Shown here: positions 1 through 9,584 of the stretch, one piece after another
Layout: each line of letters opens with the position of its first letter
Numbering within the stretch: position 1 is the first letter of the stretch
Source of the DNA: an uncultured Eubacteriales bacterium
GTDB lineage: Bacteria; Bacillota; Clostridia; Christensenellales; UBA1242
DNA length: 64,000 nt
Assembly (NCBI GenBank): GCA_949001935.1
Contig: CARJLX010000001.1
Coordinates: forward strand, 248,001 to 312,000
Reading direction: 5' to 3'
The notes under the pieces: model-generated
What the model saw: the letters and a program-made list of their open reading frames with translations, nothing else
Told to the model about the DNA's origin: nothing
Databases searched by the model: none
Made by a program: the position numbers and the translations under genes

Positions 1-1
1 A

Positions 2-970
2 CTTCAAGATATTGATTTTGATTTTCTTGGCTTACAAAATATTTTGGCTAGTTATAACGCAGATATTTCTGTTTTTACACTACAAAAATTTGATAAGTCT
101 TTAGTTAGTGAAATTATAAAAGAGGGTGGCAATCTTATCTTATTTTTTAGAAATCAAGATATAGATGATGTTATTTGCGATAATATCAAAATTTTGGGAA
201 ATAACAAGCATATTATTGATGACCAAATTGCATTATTTAATAATGATGATAAAAAAATTGTTTTTGTACCTTATGATCTTAATTGGAAGGTCTTGTTGGG
301 TAAAATTAACTTTAATCCAAAAAGAGGTAATAAAACATGCACATTTAAATTGTTTAGTGTTTCCAAAAAGCGTGTTGAAGAAATTCTCAGTGGATTAAAA
401 AATGAAATTGATTCACTTGAATATAGTGTTCTTAGTCGCAGGCTTCTTGTGGATGTGTACATATCTTATAATGGAACTGACGACCTTATTGATGATAATC
501 AAGTGAAAATTGCAACTGCATTTAGAGATTTTATTTATAGTGAAAATAGTTTGGGGCTTTCTAGAAGTATTAGGCAGATAGTTAATTTGAAAGGTATTAA
601 ACTTGCTATTTGCGAGGGTATAACTGGGGGGTCTATTCTTAAAGAAATTTGTAGTAATATTTGTATAAAAGAGTTGTTAGCCGAAGGAAGGGTGGAATAT
701 TTAAAGGGTGATATTACGGCTGACGAGGTTTACAAACAAACTTTAACATTATTTGATGATAAAGATAATCAAGATATCTTTGCAATAAATGTGCAAGGTA
801 AGTTTGAAGAAGATGGTATAACTTGTATATACGCTATGGGCAATAAAAACTCGATAGATGTTTATAAAAATACCTTTAAAGTAAGAAAGGAAGAGGCAGT
901 TGAATATGCTGTTGAAGCAATTTTATTTAACATTGTTAAAAAATTACGCCAAAATAATTTGTCTTTTTAA
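2..970 (+). CDS. CinA-like protein, 3' part (5' end outside window)
   Basis: The reading frame is open to the left edge, so the start is not visible. The last ~120 residues look like the CinA C-terminal (nicotinamide-nucleotide amidase) domain: AICEGITGGSILKEI aligns with the family's AES(C/T)GG catalytic region. The preceding ~80 residues match the KH-like middle part of CinA (FKLFSVSKKRVEEIL, then a YSENSLGLSR segment). The gene lies directly upstream of recA, the usual cinA-recA order. The copy is divergent: the family's AES is CEG here, so the catalytic Ser is not in its usual place, and the N-terminal part does not look like a normal MoaB/MogA-type domain. Assignment to the family is fairly secure; enzymatic activity is doubtful. 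Confidence 0.7.
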   Translation, partial: LQDIDFDFLGLQNILASYNADISVFTLQKFDKSLVSEIIKEGGNLILFFRNQDIDDVICDNIKILGNNKHIIDDQIALFNNDDKKIVFVPYDLNWKVLLGKINFNPKRGNKTCTFKLFSVSKKRVEEILSGLKNEIDSLEYSVLSRRLLVDVYISYNGTDDLIDDNQVKIATAFRDFIYSENSLGLSRSIRQIVNLKGIKLAICEGITGGSILKEICSNICIKELLAEGRVEYLKGDITADEVYKQTLTLFDDKDNQDIFAINVQGKFEEDGITCIYAMGNKNSIDVYKNTFKVRKEEAVEYAVEAILFNIVKKLRQNNLSF

Positions 971-1013
971 TTGATTTTTGGTAAACTATTTTAGAAAGGA
1001 TATAGGTGAATTT

Positions 1014-2036
1014 ATGGATAAGAAAGATTTGAAAAAAGACGCATTAGAACAGGCGTTATTACAGATTGAAAAGGAATATGGCAAGGGTGCTATTATGAAA
1101 CTTGGTGATCAATCTCATCAAAAGATTGATGTGATTCCAACTGGATGTTTAACTTTGGATATGGCACTTGGAATAGGTGGTGTACCAAGAGGTAGAATTA
1201 TTGAGATTTATGGACCTGAATCATCAGGTAAAACAACAGTTTCTTTGCATATCGTTGCAGAAACACAAAAACTTGGTGGAACAGCTGCATTTATTGATGC
1301 AGAACATGCTCTTGATCCAAGTTATGCAGAGAAGTTGGGTGTTAATCTTCAAGAACTTTATATTTCTCAGCCTGATAATGGTGAACAGGCTTTGAATATC
1401 ACAGAAATGCTTGTTAAATCTGGTTCTATTGATATAGTAGTGGTTGACTCTGTAGCTGCTTTAACTCCAAAGGCAGAAATAGATGGAGAAATGGGTGATA
1501 ACCATGTTGGTCTTCAAGCAAGAATGATGAGTCAAGCACTTAGAAAGTTGACAGGAACGGTAAATAAAAGCAAAACAACTGTTATTTTTATCAATCAACT
1601 TCGTGAAAAGATTGGCGTTATGTTCGGTTCCCCAGAAACAACTACTGGTGGTAAAGCATTAAAATTCTATGCAAGTATTCGTCTTGATGTTAGAAAAACA
1701 GATACAATCAAAGATGGCGCTAACATTATTGGAAACAGAACTAAGGTTAAAGTTGTAAAAAATAAACTTGCACCTCCATTTAAAACTGCCGAGTTTGACA
1801 TTGTTTATGGAAAGGGAATAAGCCAAGTGGGTTGCCTTGTTGACCTTGCACTTAATGCTGGGATCATTGGCAAGTCTGGTTCATGGTTTTCTTACAATGA
1901 CGAAAAAGTTGCCCAAGGTAAGGAAAATGTTAAAACTTATCTTGAAAATAATCAAGACATTTACAATGAAATTATGGAAAAGGTTAAAGCTTCAACAGGA
2001 CTTATAGAGAGTGAAGTTGAAGAGGATGAAGAATAA
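1014..2036 (+). CDS. recA: Recombinase RecA
   Basis: A 340-residue RecA, of normal length. It forms the ATP-dependent filament on single-stranded DNA for homologous recombination and SOS induction. Walker A is GPESSGKTT (about residues 66-74), the Walker B region is VVVDSVAALTPKAEI, and loop L2 with GSPETTTGGKALKFYAS is intact. The acidic tail ESEVEEDEE is typical. The frame extends upstream to 978, but the ATG at 1014 is preferred: it follows AGAAAGGATATAGGTG and gives the usual family N-terminus. It lies 43 bases after the cinA-like gene and is probably co-transcribed with it. No LexA-type operator was recognised. Confidence 0.98.
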   Translation: MDKKDLKKDALEQALLQIEKEYGKGAIMKLGDQSHQKIDVIPTGCLTLDMALGIGGVPRGRIIEIYGPESSGKTTVSLHIVAETQKLGGTAAFIDAEHALDPSYAEKLGVNLQELYISQPDNGEQALNITEMLVKSGSIDIVVVDSVAALTPKAEIDGEMGDNHVGLQARMMSQALRKLTGTVNKSKTTVIFINQLREKIGVMFGSPETTTGGKALKFYASIRLDVRKTDTIKDGANIIGNRTKVKVVKNKLAPPFKTAEFDIVYGKGISQVGCLVDLALNAGIIGKSGSWFSYNDEKVAQGKENVKTYLENNQDIYNEIMEKVKASTGLIESEVEEDEE

Positions 2037-2066
2037 AAAAACTCTTTCGTAAAGAAAGAGTTTTTT
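2037..2066. terminator. Bidirectional terminator between recA and the convergent lipoprotein gene
   Basis: CTCTTTC (2042-2048) pairs with GAAAGAG (2054-2060) around a 5-base loop, flanked by an A-run on the left and TTTTTT on the right, so it can serve both converging genes. Confidence 0.9.
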
Positions 2067-2072
2067 ATAATT

Positions 2073-3383
2073 TTATTCTTGGCTAGGTGAATAGATTTGG
2101 CTACATTCATCACTTAAAGTTTGTGAATAGGTTTGATAATCTTGATTAGTTGTTTTATAAACATTTGCATGAGCATTTTGTAAAAGATTATCAATAGAAA
2201 CTTGAGAAGATAATGCTGAGTTGATTGAAACAACATACTCTCCAACTTTGAGTGAAATCAAAATATTATCATCATCACGAACAACAATAACACCATTATT
2301 TTGAGCTACATTTTCTATAATTTGCTCAACAATTATAGGTTGCATTTTGTTGTCTAGCATAAATTTAGTTTGAGTATATTCACCATCTTTAATAGACATA
2401 TGGCTATATTGTTTATAATAAGTGAGATTTTTTATTTTATTTACGAAATTAATCTCAGTTGTGCCAAATTCTTTATCGTTTTCTCCATTCATTATAGCTT
2501 TTGAAATATCTTCTAATTCATTAAGTCTAAAATCATTATTCTTTTCAAATTGAGATGATAAAAAGTTTTGATTTTGATTTAAAAGTTCTAAAGTCTTATC
2601 TGCTACAAAACTTTCATATGTAAAAATAGAATGATTAGTAATGTAATTTTTAAGTCCTTCCAAATCATAAACATTTTCAGGTGAACGATATAATGAGTAA
2701 AGAACAGTTAAATCTTTTGCTGTGAAGGAAGTAGAAGTTTTTGATAAGATAACTGAATCTTCCTTTTCTTCAAGCCCTAAAAGTTTTGCAAAAGCAGATT
2801 TAATTTGCTTTGAAAGTGCAAGTTCACTATTCAAGCTATCTTTTTGAAGCAAGATTGATGCGTTATAAATTTCATTGCCATCTATATTTTCACTTAAATC
2901 TTTAAGTTGATAGGTGAGTGAGGTTTGTAAATTCTCATTATCGCCAAGACAGAGATTAATGGCATAAGGATTTTTTAAATCGTTATCGTTAGGATTGTAA
3001 TTCAACTCAAACGCATATTTCTTATTAATAAATTCAAAGGTGTCGTTGATTTCATCAAGGCAAAATTCGATAACATCTTTTTGTTTATCGTTTGTTTCGA
3101 AATTAACATTAACAGGCGTTGTCTTACTTTCTATTGACATTGGAAGACGATAAAAATTATTTCCAGAAAATAAAGCATGTTCTTCACCATATTGTTCTTC
3201 AAGTTCTGTCATAATTTTTTCTTGAGATAAAAGAGGGTAGTTAGCTTTAATATCATCTAATGAAAGTGTGTCATTTCCATTTTTACAACCTGCAAAACCT
3301 GCAAGTAGAGTTGCAGAAAGTCCTAAAACAGAAAGTGTTTTTAGGGCTTTTCCAAAACAAGGTTTATATTTAGCATTTTTCAT
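2073..3383 (-). CDS. Putative lipoprotein, unknown function
   Basis: 436 residues. The N-terminus has a basic region, a hydrophobic stretch (LSVLGLSATLLAGFAG) and a Cys in a lipobox-like FAGC near residue 33, so it should be a secreted lipoprotein. The rest is hydrophilic, rich in Asn, Asp, Glu and Ser, and has no domain I recognise. A pattern of polar segments with Tyr, as in LTYQLKDLSENID, suggests a folded extracellular protein. It lies downstream of the penicillin-binding protein on the same strand but has its own strong promoter, positioned so that its mRNA should start at the ATG (see the promoter entry). No Shine-Dalgarno sequence precedes the ATG. Confidence 0.75.
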   Translation of the reverse strand: MKNAKYKPCFGKALKTLSVLGLSATLLAGFAGCKNGNDTLSLDDIKANYPLLSQEKIMTELEEQYGEEHALFSGNNFYRLPMSIESKTTPVNVNFETNDKQKDVIEFCLDEINDTFEFINKKYAFELNYNPNDNDLKNPYAINLCLGDNENLQTSLTYQLKDLSENIDGNEIYNASILLQKDSLNSELALSKQIKSAFAKLLGLEEKEDSVILSKTSTSFTAKDLTVLYSLYRSPENVYDLEGLKNYITNHSIFTYESFVADKTLELLNQNQNFLSSQFEKNNDFRLNELEDISKAIMNGENDKEFGTTEINFVNKIKNLTYYKQYSHMSIKDGEYTQTKFMLDNKMQPIIVEQIIENVAQNNGVIVVRDDDNILISLKVGEYVVSINSALSSQVSIDNLLQNAHANVYKTTNQDYQTYSQTLSDECSQIYSPSQE

Positions 3384-3389
3384 ATAAAT

Positions 3390-3418
3390 ATTATATCATA
3401 TTTAATAAATTTTGTCAA
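3390..3418 (-). promoter_or_regulatory. Consensus promoter placing the transcript start on the ATG at 3383
   Basis: On the minus strand TTGACA (3418-3413), a 17-base spacer and TATAAT (3395-3390) with an upstream TGa extension. The base 7 nt after the -10 is 3383, the A of the start codon. This is a full consensus housekeeping promoter with a predicted leaderless mRNA. Confidence 0.85.
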
Positions 3419-3427
3419 TACTTTGTA

Positions 3428-5683
3428 TTATACATACCATTTTTGCGAAAGGTCTGTATTCAAATGATTATTTGTAGATTTTATTAGGTCTACTTGTGTT
3501 GTTAAGGTTTGAGAAGATGTTATTTGTCCTGCAAAAGTAGTGATAAGGATAAACTTTTCTCTTGGCTTTAACATATCAAATTCTAATGTTAATTTGCCGT
3601 TTTTACCTTCAATACTTTCAAGCAGATTGCTTTCATTTATACTTTCTTTATAAATTTTATATTGATAATAATCTTTAGTATTCAATGTTAAAAAGGCCTT
3701 ATTTTCTATAACTTTTCCTTTAAGTTCAGGGTCTTTTATTTGTGTGAATTTATTAGATATCTCGCTAGGTAAATTAAAGCGTGAGAATAGTTCTTCTTTA
3801 GTATATCTTGCAGGTGTGAAGGAATTTGCAAGTACTACTTTATGATTGTCTTCTAGTTCAGTTATATCTATTGGCATAGAAACTATACTTGAAGGTTGCT
3901 CGAATGTTGAATCATCTTTATTATTTATGAAATAATTTTTTACCACTGTAGTAGGCAATCCACCGCCGACAGCTTTTGTAGGACAGTTGTCTAAATTGCC
4001 AACCCAAATGCCACATGTTTGATTGTTTGTATAACTCATATTCCATGCATCTAAATTTTCCTTACTTCCACTTTTGCCAACAGTTCCTGTTTTAGAAGCT
4101 ATTTCAATATTGAGGTCGCTAAGTTTGCGAGCTGTACCAGTTTTGGCTGAAGTGCGTAGCATATCTGTCATAAGATAGGCACAATCTTCTCTTAAAACTC
4201 GCTTTTCTTCTGGTCTATGAACATAAACAAGTTTATCATTTTTATCGGTTATGTATGAAATAAATTTATTTTCAGCGTACATTCCTTTATTTGCAAGGGT
4301 GGTGTAAGCCGAGGCAAGTTGATTTATATTGACACCATAACGCATTCCACCGAGGGCAAGAGCATAATTGTCATCTCCTTCATCAAATTTGATTCCCATG
4401 CTTTGTGCATAACTTTTTGCTTTATCAATTCCTACATAAGAAAGTACTTTAACAGCGGGTATATTAATAGACTTAGAAACTGCATCTCTAGCACTTACAT
4501 ACCCATTATATTTTCCACCAACATTTTTAGGTGTGTAGCCAGAAATTGTTGTTTTTTCATCTAGAAGTTGTGTGCTGGGATTTATTATATCTTCATTTAA
4601 AGCTGGAGAGTAAACAAGGATTGGCTTTATGCAAGAACCAGGTTGACGGCGAGCATTAATAATTTTGTAGGCGCTTCTACCTGTGTATGCTTCAACCGCA
4701 TGCTTTTGATTATTTATTACTATACCAGCATAATCGTCTTCACCTATGTCCACATTGTCAAATGCTTTTTCAAGTTGTTCTTGTTTTTCAAGATTTTGAT
4801 ATGTATGAAGTTGATAACCTGATAAAGCTATTTGTTTGGCAGGCAATCCTAAAATTCTCATAGCCTCTTCTATTGCCGTTTCACTATAAGAATTAAGTTT
4901 GTTTTGTGTTTTGGTGTTGAGGTTGAGTTTTAAAGGTTCTTCTTTTGCAGCCATGTATTCTTGTAAGGTTATTTTGTCATCATTATGCATTTCTTTAAGA
5001 ACAAGGTTTCGTCTATTTAATGAATTTTCGGGATTAGTTAATGGTGAGTATTTTACAGGCGATTTGATTATTCCAGCTAAGGTTGCTCCCTCAGTTAAAG
5101 TTAAGTCATGAGCTGGTTTAGAAAAATAAAAATTTGAAGCCTTTTCTATTCCATAGCAGTTGTTGCCAAAATATATAACATTAAGGTATTGCTCTAATAT
5201 TTCATTTTTAGAAAATTGTTTTTCTAGTTTTTTTGTTAAAGCAACTTCTTTGATTTTTCTATTAAAAGTTTTTTCACTTGTAAGATGTGTGTTCTTGATT
5301 AATTGCTGACTTATTGTTGATGCACCTTCTTTCAAATTCATACTTTTTATATTGTTCACCATAGCTTTGGCGATTCTTTTATAGTTTACGCCATTATGTT
5401 GATAAAAAGTTTTATCTTCAATTGAAACGAATGCATCTTTAACATGTTGTGGAATAGCGGATTCTTTTACAAAGCTTGAATTAAACATATTTTCATCTTT
5501 GATAGTTCTGTTATTGCTATCAAAAACCTCAATGGCAAGACTAGGGGATGTTAGTTTATTTGTATCTAATTGTATTGAAGAGTATTTAAACCAAATTCCG
5601 CCAAAATAAAGACCTAGTGCAATAAATAAAAGCACTAATATACACACAAAAGTTATAAAAGATATCTTGACAATTTTCTTCAT
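3428..5683 (-). CDS. Class A penicillin-binding protein (glycosyltransferase/transpeptidase)
   Basis: About 751 residues. It polymerises and cross-links peptidoglycan outside the membrane. After a short cytoplasmic tail there is one transmembrane helix (residues ~5-28). The GT51 domain shows SIEDKTFYQHNGV with the catalytic Glu, then GASTISQQLIKN and KILEKQF-type helices. The transpeptidase domain has SCIK as the SxxK nucleophile motif within RQPGSCIKP, SIN as SxN, and KTG in ASKTGTVG. The C-terminal ~120 residues look like a small extracellular beta domain. The ATG at 5683 is chosen because MKKIVKISF starts just before the helix; a GTG at 5707 is in frame. Neither has a good Shine-Dalgarno sequence. 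A CATAAT/TAATAT box lies only a few bases before the ATG, so a short or absent leader is possible. Confidence 0.93.
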   Translation of the reverse strand: MKKIVKISFITFVCILVLLFIALGLYFGGIWFKYSSIQLDTNKLTSPSLAIEVFDSNNRTIKDENMFNSSFVKESAIPQHVKDAFVSIEDKTFYQHNGVNYKRIAKAMVNNIKSMNLKEGASTISQQLIKNTHLTSEKTFNRKIKEVALTKKLEKQFSKNEILEQYLNVIYFGNNCYGIEKASNFYFSKPAHDLTLTEGATLAGIIKSPVKYSPLTNPENSLNRRNLVLKEMHNDDKITLQEYMAAKEEPLKLNLNTKTQNKLNSYSETAIEEAMRILGLPAKQIALSGYQLHTYQNLEKQEQLEKAFDNVDIGEDDYAGIVINNQKHAVEAYTGRSAYKIINARRQPGSCIKPILVYSPALNEDIINPSTQLLDEKTTISGYTPKNVGGKYNGYVSARDAVSKSINIPAVKVLSYVGIDKAKSYAQSMGIKFDEGDDNYALALGGMRYGVNINQLASAYTTLANKGMYAENKFISYITDKNDKLVYVHRPEEKRVLREDCAYLMTDMLRTSAKTGTARKLSDLNIEIASKTGTVGKSGSKENLDAWNMSYTNNQTCGIWVGNLDNCPTKAVGGGLPTTVVKNYFINNKDDSTFEQPSSIVSMPIDITELEDNHKVVLANSFTPARYTKEELFSRFNLPSEISNKFTQIKDPELKGKVIENKAFLTLNTKDYYQYKIYKESINESNLLESIEGKNGKLTLEFDMLKPREKFILITTFAGQITSSQTLTTQVDLIKSTNNHLNTDLSQKWYV

Positions 5684-5751
5684 TGCATATATTATGTGAC
5701 TATTCACAAAAAATTATTTAAGATATAGAATAATTTTTTCTTGAATTACGC

Positions 5752-5780
5752 TTGTGAAAATTTTACAAAAATGCTAAAAT
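5752..5780 (+). promoter_or_regulatory. Promoter of the miaB-mutS-mutL-miaA operon
   Basis: TTGTGA (5752-5757), 17-base spacer, extended -10 TGcTAAAAT (-10 at 5775-5780). The predicted start is near 5787, giving a ~37-base leader that contains the AAAGAGGA ribosome site before the ATG at 5824. Confidence 0.7.
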
Positions 5781-5823
5781 ATATTGTAAATAACAAATTT
5801 ATATTTGTTTTCAAAGAGGAAAA

Positions 5824-6957
5824 ATGAAATACTTTATTGTTACTTTTGGTTGCCAGATGAATGTGCATGATTCAGAAAAAATTGCTGGCATTTTAGAAAA
5901 TTTAGGTTATAAGTGTGGGCAAAATCGAGAAGAAGCCGACATTATTGTTTTTAATACATGTGCTATTCGTGAAGGCGCTGAAGATAGAGTTTTTGGTAAT
6001 GTTGGAGCCTTAAAAAAACAAAAAAAGATTAATCCTAATCTTATAATTGTTGTTTGCGGTTGCATGACGCAGAAAGCTAGCACGGCTCAATATATGAAAG
6101 AAACTTTTCCTTTTGTAGATATAGTTATTGGAACGCATAATGTTCCAAATCTTGCTTCATATATTATGAAAGTTAAAGCTAAGCAACAAAAGCGCATGCT
6201 TGAACTTTGGGAAGAGGGTGAAATTGATGAAAGTTTGCCTTATTCTAGATCAAGCGGAGATAATGCTTGGGTTAATATTATGCAAGGTTGCAATAATTTT
6301 TGTACATATTGTATTGTACCTTATGTTCGAGGCCGAGAAAAATCGAGAGAAAAAGAGAACATTTTAAATGAAATAAAACAACTTGTTTTGACAGGGAAAT
6401 ATAAAAAAATAACACTTTTAGGACAGAATGTAAACTCTTATGGAAAAGATTTATCACCTTCAGTTTCTTTTGCAAAATTATTAAAAGACATTTGTGCTAT
6501 TGAGGGGGATTTTACAATAAGTTTTATGACTTCACATCCCAAAGATTTAACTGATGAGGTTATTGAAACAATTGCTGTTGAGGATAAGATTGAAAAATAT
6601 ATACATCTTCCTGCTCAAAGTGGTGATAATCGAATTTTGCACCTTATGAATAGAAAGTATACTCGCGAAACTTATCTTGAAATTATTAGAAAAATTAGAG
6701 AGCGTGTCCCAAATTGTAGAATAACTTCCGATTTTATTGTGGGTTTTCCAACCGAAAGTGAGGAAGAGTTTTTGCATACAATGTCACTTGTAGAGGAAGT
6801 GCGTTTTGATAGTATTTTTGCTTTTATGTATTCACCACGCGAAAATACAGTTGCTGCCAAGATGGATGGACAAATTACAGAAGAGGTAAAAAACGAAAGA
6901 GTTAATAAACTTTTGGCTTTGAATAAAAAAATACAGATGGAGGATGGGAAAAAATGA
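5824..6957 (+). CDS. miaB: tRNA-2-methylthio-N6-dimethylallyladenosine synthase MiaB, lacking the TRAM domain
   Basis: A radical-SAM methylthiotransferase that converts i6A37 to ms2i6A37 in tRNA. The N-terminal UPF0004 domain carries three Cys for the auxiliary cluster (FGCQMN, NTCAIRE, VCGCMTQ). The radical-SAM Cys motif is CNNFCTYC at about residue 155. At 377 residues it is about 60-100 shorter than usual: the protein ends at the linker after FMYSPRENTVAAK, exactly where the C-terminal TRAM (tRNA-binding) domain would begin. The stop overlaps the mutS start (ATGA), so the missing part is not hidden in another frame. Start at ATG 5824 after AAAGAGGA. The partner enzyme MiaA is encoded in the same operon. 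Confidence 0.93.
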   Translation: MKYFIVTFGCQMNVHDSEKIAGILENLGYKCGQNREEADIIVFNTCAIREGAEDRVFGNVGALKKQKKINPNLIIVVCGCMTQKASTAQYMKETFPFVDIVIGTHNVPNLASYIMKVKAKQQKRMLELWEEGEIDESLPYSRSSGDNAWVNIMQGCNNFCTYCIVPYVRGREKSREKENILNEIKQLVLTGKYKKITLLGQNVNSYGKDLSPSVSFAKLLKDICAIEGDFTISFMTSHPKDLTDEVIETIAVEDKIEKYIHLPAQSGDNRILHLMNRKYTRETYLEIIRKIRERVPNCRITSDFIVGFPTESEEEFLHTMSLVEEVRFDSIFAFMYSPRENTVAAKMDGQITEEVKNERVNKLLALNKKIQMEDGKK

Positions 6958-9584
6958 TTGAAGATATCAATGAAGGCTCAGGATTTTATCGTCAATGGAA
7001 AACGATAAAAAACAATTATGAAGACTGCATTCTTTTATTTAGAATGGGCGATTTTTATGAGATGTTTAACGATGACGCTTTAACAGCTTCAAGAGTTTTG
7101 GACCTTACTTTAACTAGAAAAAAGTGTGGAGATAAGGGACATGTTCCTATGTGTGGAGTTCCTCATCATTCTGTTCAAACTTATATTGGAAACTTGATTG
7201 ATGCAGGATATAAAGTCGCAATTTGTGAGCAAATGTCTGAAGCAAAAAAGGGTGTGAAACTTATTGAGCGTGAAGTTGTTAAAGTTGTGACCCCTGGAAC
7301 TGTAACCGAAGGTGAAATGCTTGATGAAAATAAAAATAACTATCTTTTGGCAATTTATAAAAATGAAAAAGATATGGGCGTTAGTTATATTGATGTTTCA
7401 ACAGGTGAGTTCTATGCAATGCCTATCGAAAATCATACCAGTGATTTAACAGATCTTGTCACAAGGATTTTGCCTAGAGAGGTTATTGCTAATAATGAGG
7501 CAAGAGAATTTTATAATCAACTTCCTATTCATAGGCTTGGCGGTCTTCCAAAGGCAACAGATTATCCTGAGTGGGCTTTTAGTGATGCAAGGGCAAATCA
7601 AAACTTAAAAAATCATCTGGGTGAAAACTATTTGAATGTTTATGAACTTAATGGTCAAAAACCTACTTGCTATGCTTGTGGGGCAATTTTGGAGTATGTA
7701 AATGAAACTCAAAAACGCCTAATGAAGAATATCAATAAACTTAAAATTATCAAAAATGAGAAGTTTTTGGTGGTTGATATGAATTCACGCCGTAATCTTG
7801 AGCTTGTTGAAACTATGCGTGATAGAAAAAAGACGGGTAGTTTATTGTCTATTGTAGATAAAACACGAACACCAATGGGTAGGCGTAAAATTCGTCAATT
7901 TTTTGATGAACCTTTAAAAGATGCAAAGGAAATTAATGCACGTCTTGACAGTGTAGAGGAACTTATAAAAAACACTCCAGTGAGAGATAGGCTTGCCGAA
8001 GCTCTTGTTTATATTCGTGATGTAGAGCGTTTGTCAGGTAAAATTGCCTCTAAAACTATTTTCCCTAAAGAAATGATAACATTAAAAAATTCTTTACAAC
8101 AACTTCCTGCTGTTAAAGAGGCATTAAAAAATGCCAGAACTACAAAACTTGTTTCATGTAGAGATAACTTAATTGATTTTTCTGCAATGGCTGATTTACT
8201 TGAAAAGGCTATAATGGATGATGAAAAATGTCCAACTACTTTAAAAGAGGGAGGATATATAAAGGATGGCTTTAATGGTGATCTTGATGATTATCGTCAA
8301 GCTCACTCTAAAGGCAAAATTTGGCTTATGGATTTGGAAAACAAGGAGCGTGAAGCTACAGGTATAAAAAATCTTAGGATTTCTTCAAATAAAGTTTTCG
8401 GATATTTTATAGAAATAAACAAACAATATGCCGACCTTGTTCCTCTTCGCTATACGCGAAAACAAACTATTGCAAACAACGAAAGATATATAACTGATGA
8501 CCTTAAACATATTGAGGACAAGATTACAGGTGCAGCAGAAAATGCAGTTAGACTTGAACTTGTTTTGTTAAATAAAATTCGTGATTATCTTTTTGATTAT
8601 GTAAAACAAATTCAGCAAATTTCTGTCGCTATTGCTGAAATTGATACAATTCTTTCTTTTGCTCAGGTTGCTGTAAAAAATAACTATGTGAAACCTGTTA
8701 TTAATAATAAGATTAATCATATCAGTATTGTTGAAGGGCGTCATCCTGTTGTTGAACAGTATGTTCGCAATGGAACGTTTATTCCAAATGATACTTTCTT
8801 AGATCAAGAGGCTGATAGAACAATGATTATCACAGGACCTAATATGGCTGGTAAAAGTACATATATGAGGCAGGTTGCAATTATAACATTCTTAGCTCAT
8901 ATTGGTTGCTTTGTGCCAGCAAAGAGTGCTGAGATTGCTGTGACAGACAGAATATTTACGCGTGTTGGTGCTTCTGATGACTTAGCGTTTGGTCAAAGTA
9001 CTTTTATGGTTGAAATGAGTGAAGTTGCAACAATTTTAGCTAATGCTACAGATAAAAGTCTGATTATTTTGGATGAAATTGGTCGTGGAACTTCTACTTT
9101 TGATGGGCTTGCTATTGCGTGGTCAGTTGTTGAGCATATTGCAAAAAAATATAAAGCTAAAACTTTATTTGCAACTCACTATCATGAACTTACAGATTTA
9201 GAGGGGGTTCTTGATGGAGTTAAAAATTATAAAATAGCAGTAAAAGAAAGTGGAGATAATGTTATATTCCTTCGCAAAATTGTAAGAGGTGGGGCAAACA
9301 GGAGTTTTGGTATTGAGGTTGCGCGTCTTGCTGGTCTTCCACAAGTAGTTTTAGATCGAGCTAAAGAAATAAGTGAAGGGCTTGAAAAAGTTAATAATAA
9401 ATTAGATCTTAATATCTTTAAAGATGAAAAGCCTAAAGCAGAGCAAAATTCAAAAAAAGCGATAGCAATTTTAAACAGGCTTAAGGATATTGATATGAAC
9501 ATGGTTTCACCTATGACGGCATTTGATTTATTAAATGACCTTGTTGGTGATGCAAAGACAGGGGAGGAAAAACATGGCAATTAA
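6954..9584 (+). CDS. mutS: DNA mismatch repair protein MutS
   Basis: 876 residues, normal for MutS. It recognises mispairs and, with ATP, recruits MutL. The mismatch-reading motif is GDFYEMF (residues ~32-38, with the Phe-x-Glu pair). The ATPase has Walker A GPNMAGKST (~residue 630), the Walker B signature IILDEIGRGTSTFDG, and the ATHYHEL switch. A C-terminal tail with IAILNRLKDIDMN resembles the dimer/tetramer helix-turn-helix region. The start overlaps the miaB stop by 4 bases (ATGA), so the two are translationally coupled; the mutL start lies inside its 3' end. Confidence 0.97.
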   Translation: MIEDINEGSGFYRQWKTIKNNYEDCILLFRMGDFYEMFNDDALTASRVLDLTLTRKKCGDKGHVPMCGVPHHSVQTYIGNLIDAGYKVAICEQMSEAKKGVKLIEREVVKVVTPGTVTEGEMLDENKNNYLLAIYKNEKDMGVSYIDVSTGEFYAMPIENHTSDLTDLVTRILPREVIANNEAREFYNQLPIHRLGGLPKATDYPEWAFSDARANQNLKNHLGENYLNVYELNGQKPTCYACGAILEYVNETQKRLMKNINKLKIIKNEKFLVVDMNSRRNLELVETMRDRKKTGSLLSIVDKTRTPMGRRKIRQFFDEPLKDAKEINARLDSVEELIKNTPVRDRLAEALVYIRDVERLSGKIASKTIFPKEMITLKNSLQQLPAVKEALKNARTTKLVSCRDNLIDFSAMADLLEKAIMDDEKCPTTLKEGGYIKDGFNGDLDDYRQAHSKGKIWLMDLENKEREATGIKNLRISSNKVFGYFIEINKQYADLVPLRYTRKQTIANNERYITDDLKHIEDKITGAAENAVRLELVLLNKIRDYLFDYVKQIQQISVAIAEIDTILSFAQVAVKNNYVKPVINNKINHISIVEGRHPVVEQYVRNGTFIPNDTFLDQEADRTMIITGPNMAGKSTYMRQVAIITFLAHIGCFVPAKSAEIAVTDRIFTRVGASDDLAFGQSTFMVEMSEVATILANATDKSLIILDEIGRGTSTFDGLAIAWSVVEHIAKKYKAKTLFATHYHELTDLEGVLDGVKNYKIAVKESGDNVIFLRKIVRGGANRSFGIEVARLAGLPQVVLDRAKEISEGLEKVNNKLDLNIFKDEKPKAEQNSKKAIAILNRLKDIDMNMVSPMTAFDLLNDLVGDAKTGEEKHGN

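Noticed and set aside
5683..5707. GTG at 5707 as start of the penicillin-binding protein
   Set aside because: It adds eight residues before the natural basic start and has no RBS; neither start is proven.
6900..6990. Frameshift as cause of the short MiaB
   Set aside because: The sequence after the stop is the MutS N-terminus in its proper frame, and no TRAM-like residues are encoded in other frames.
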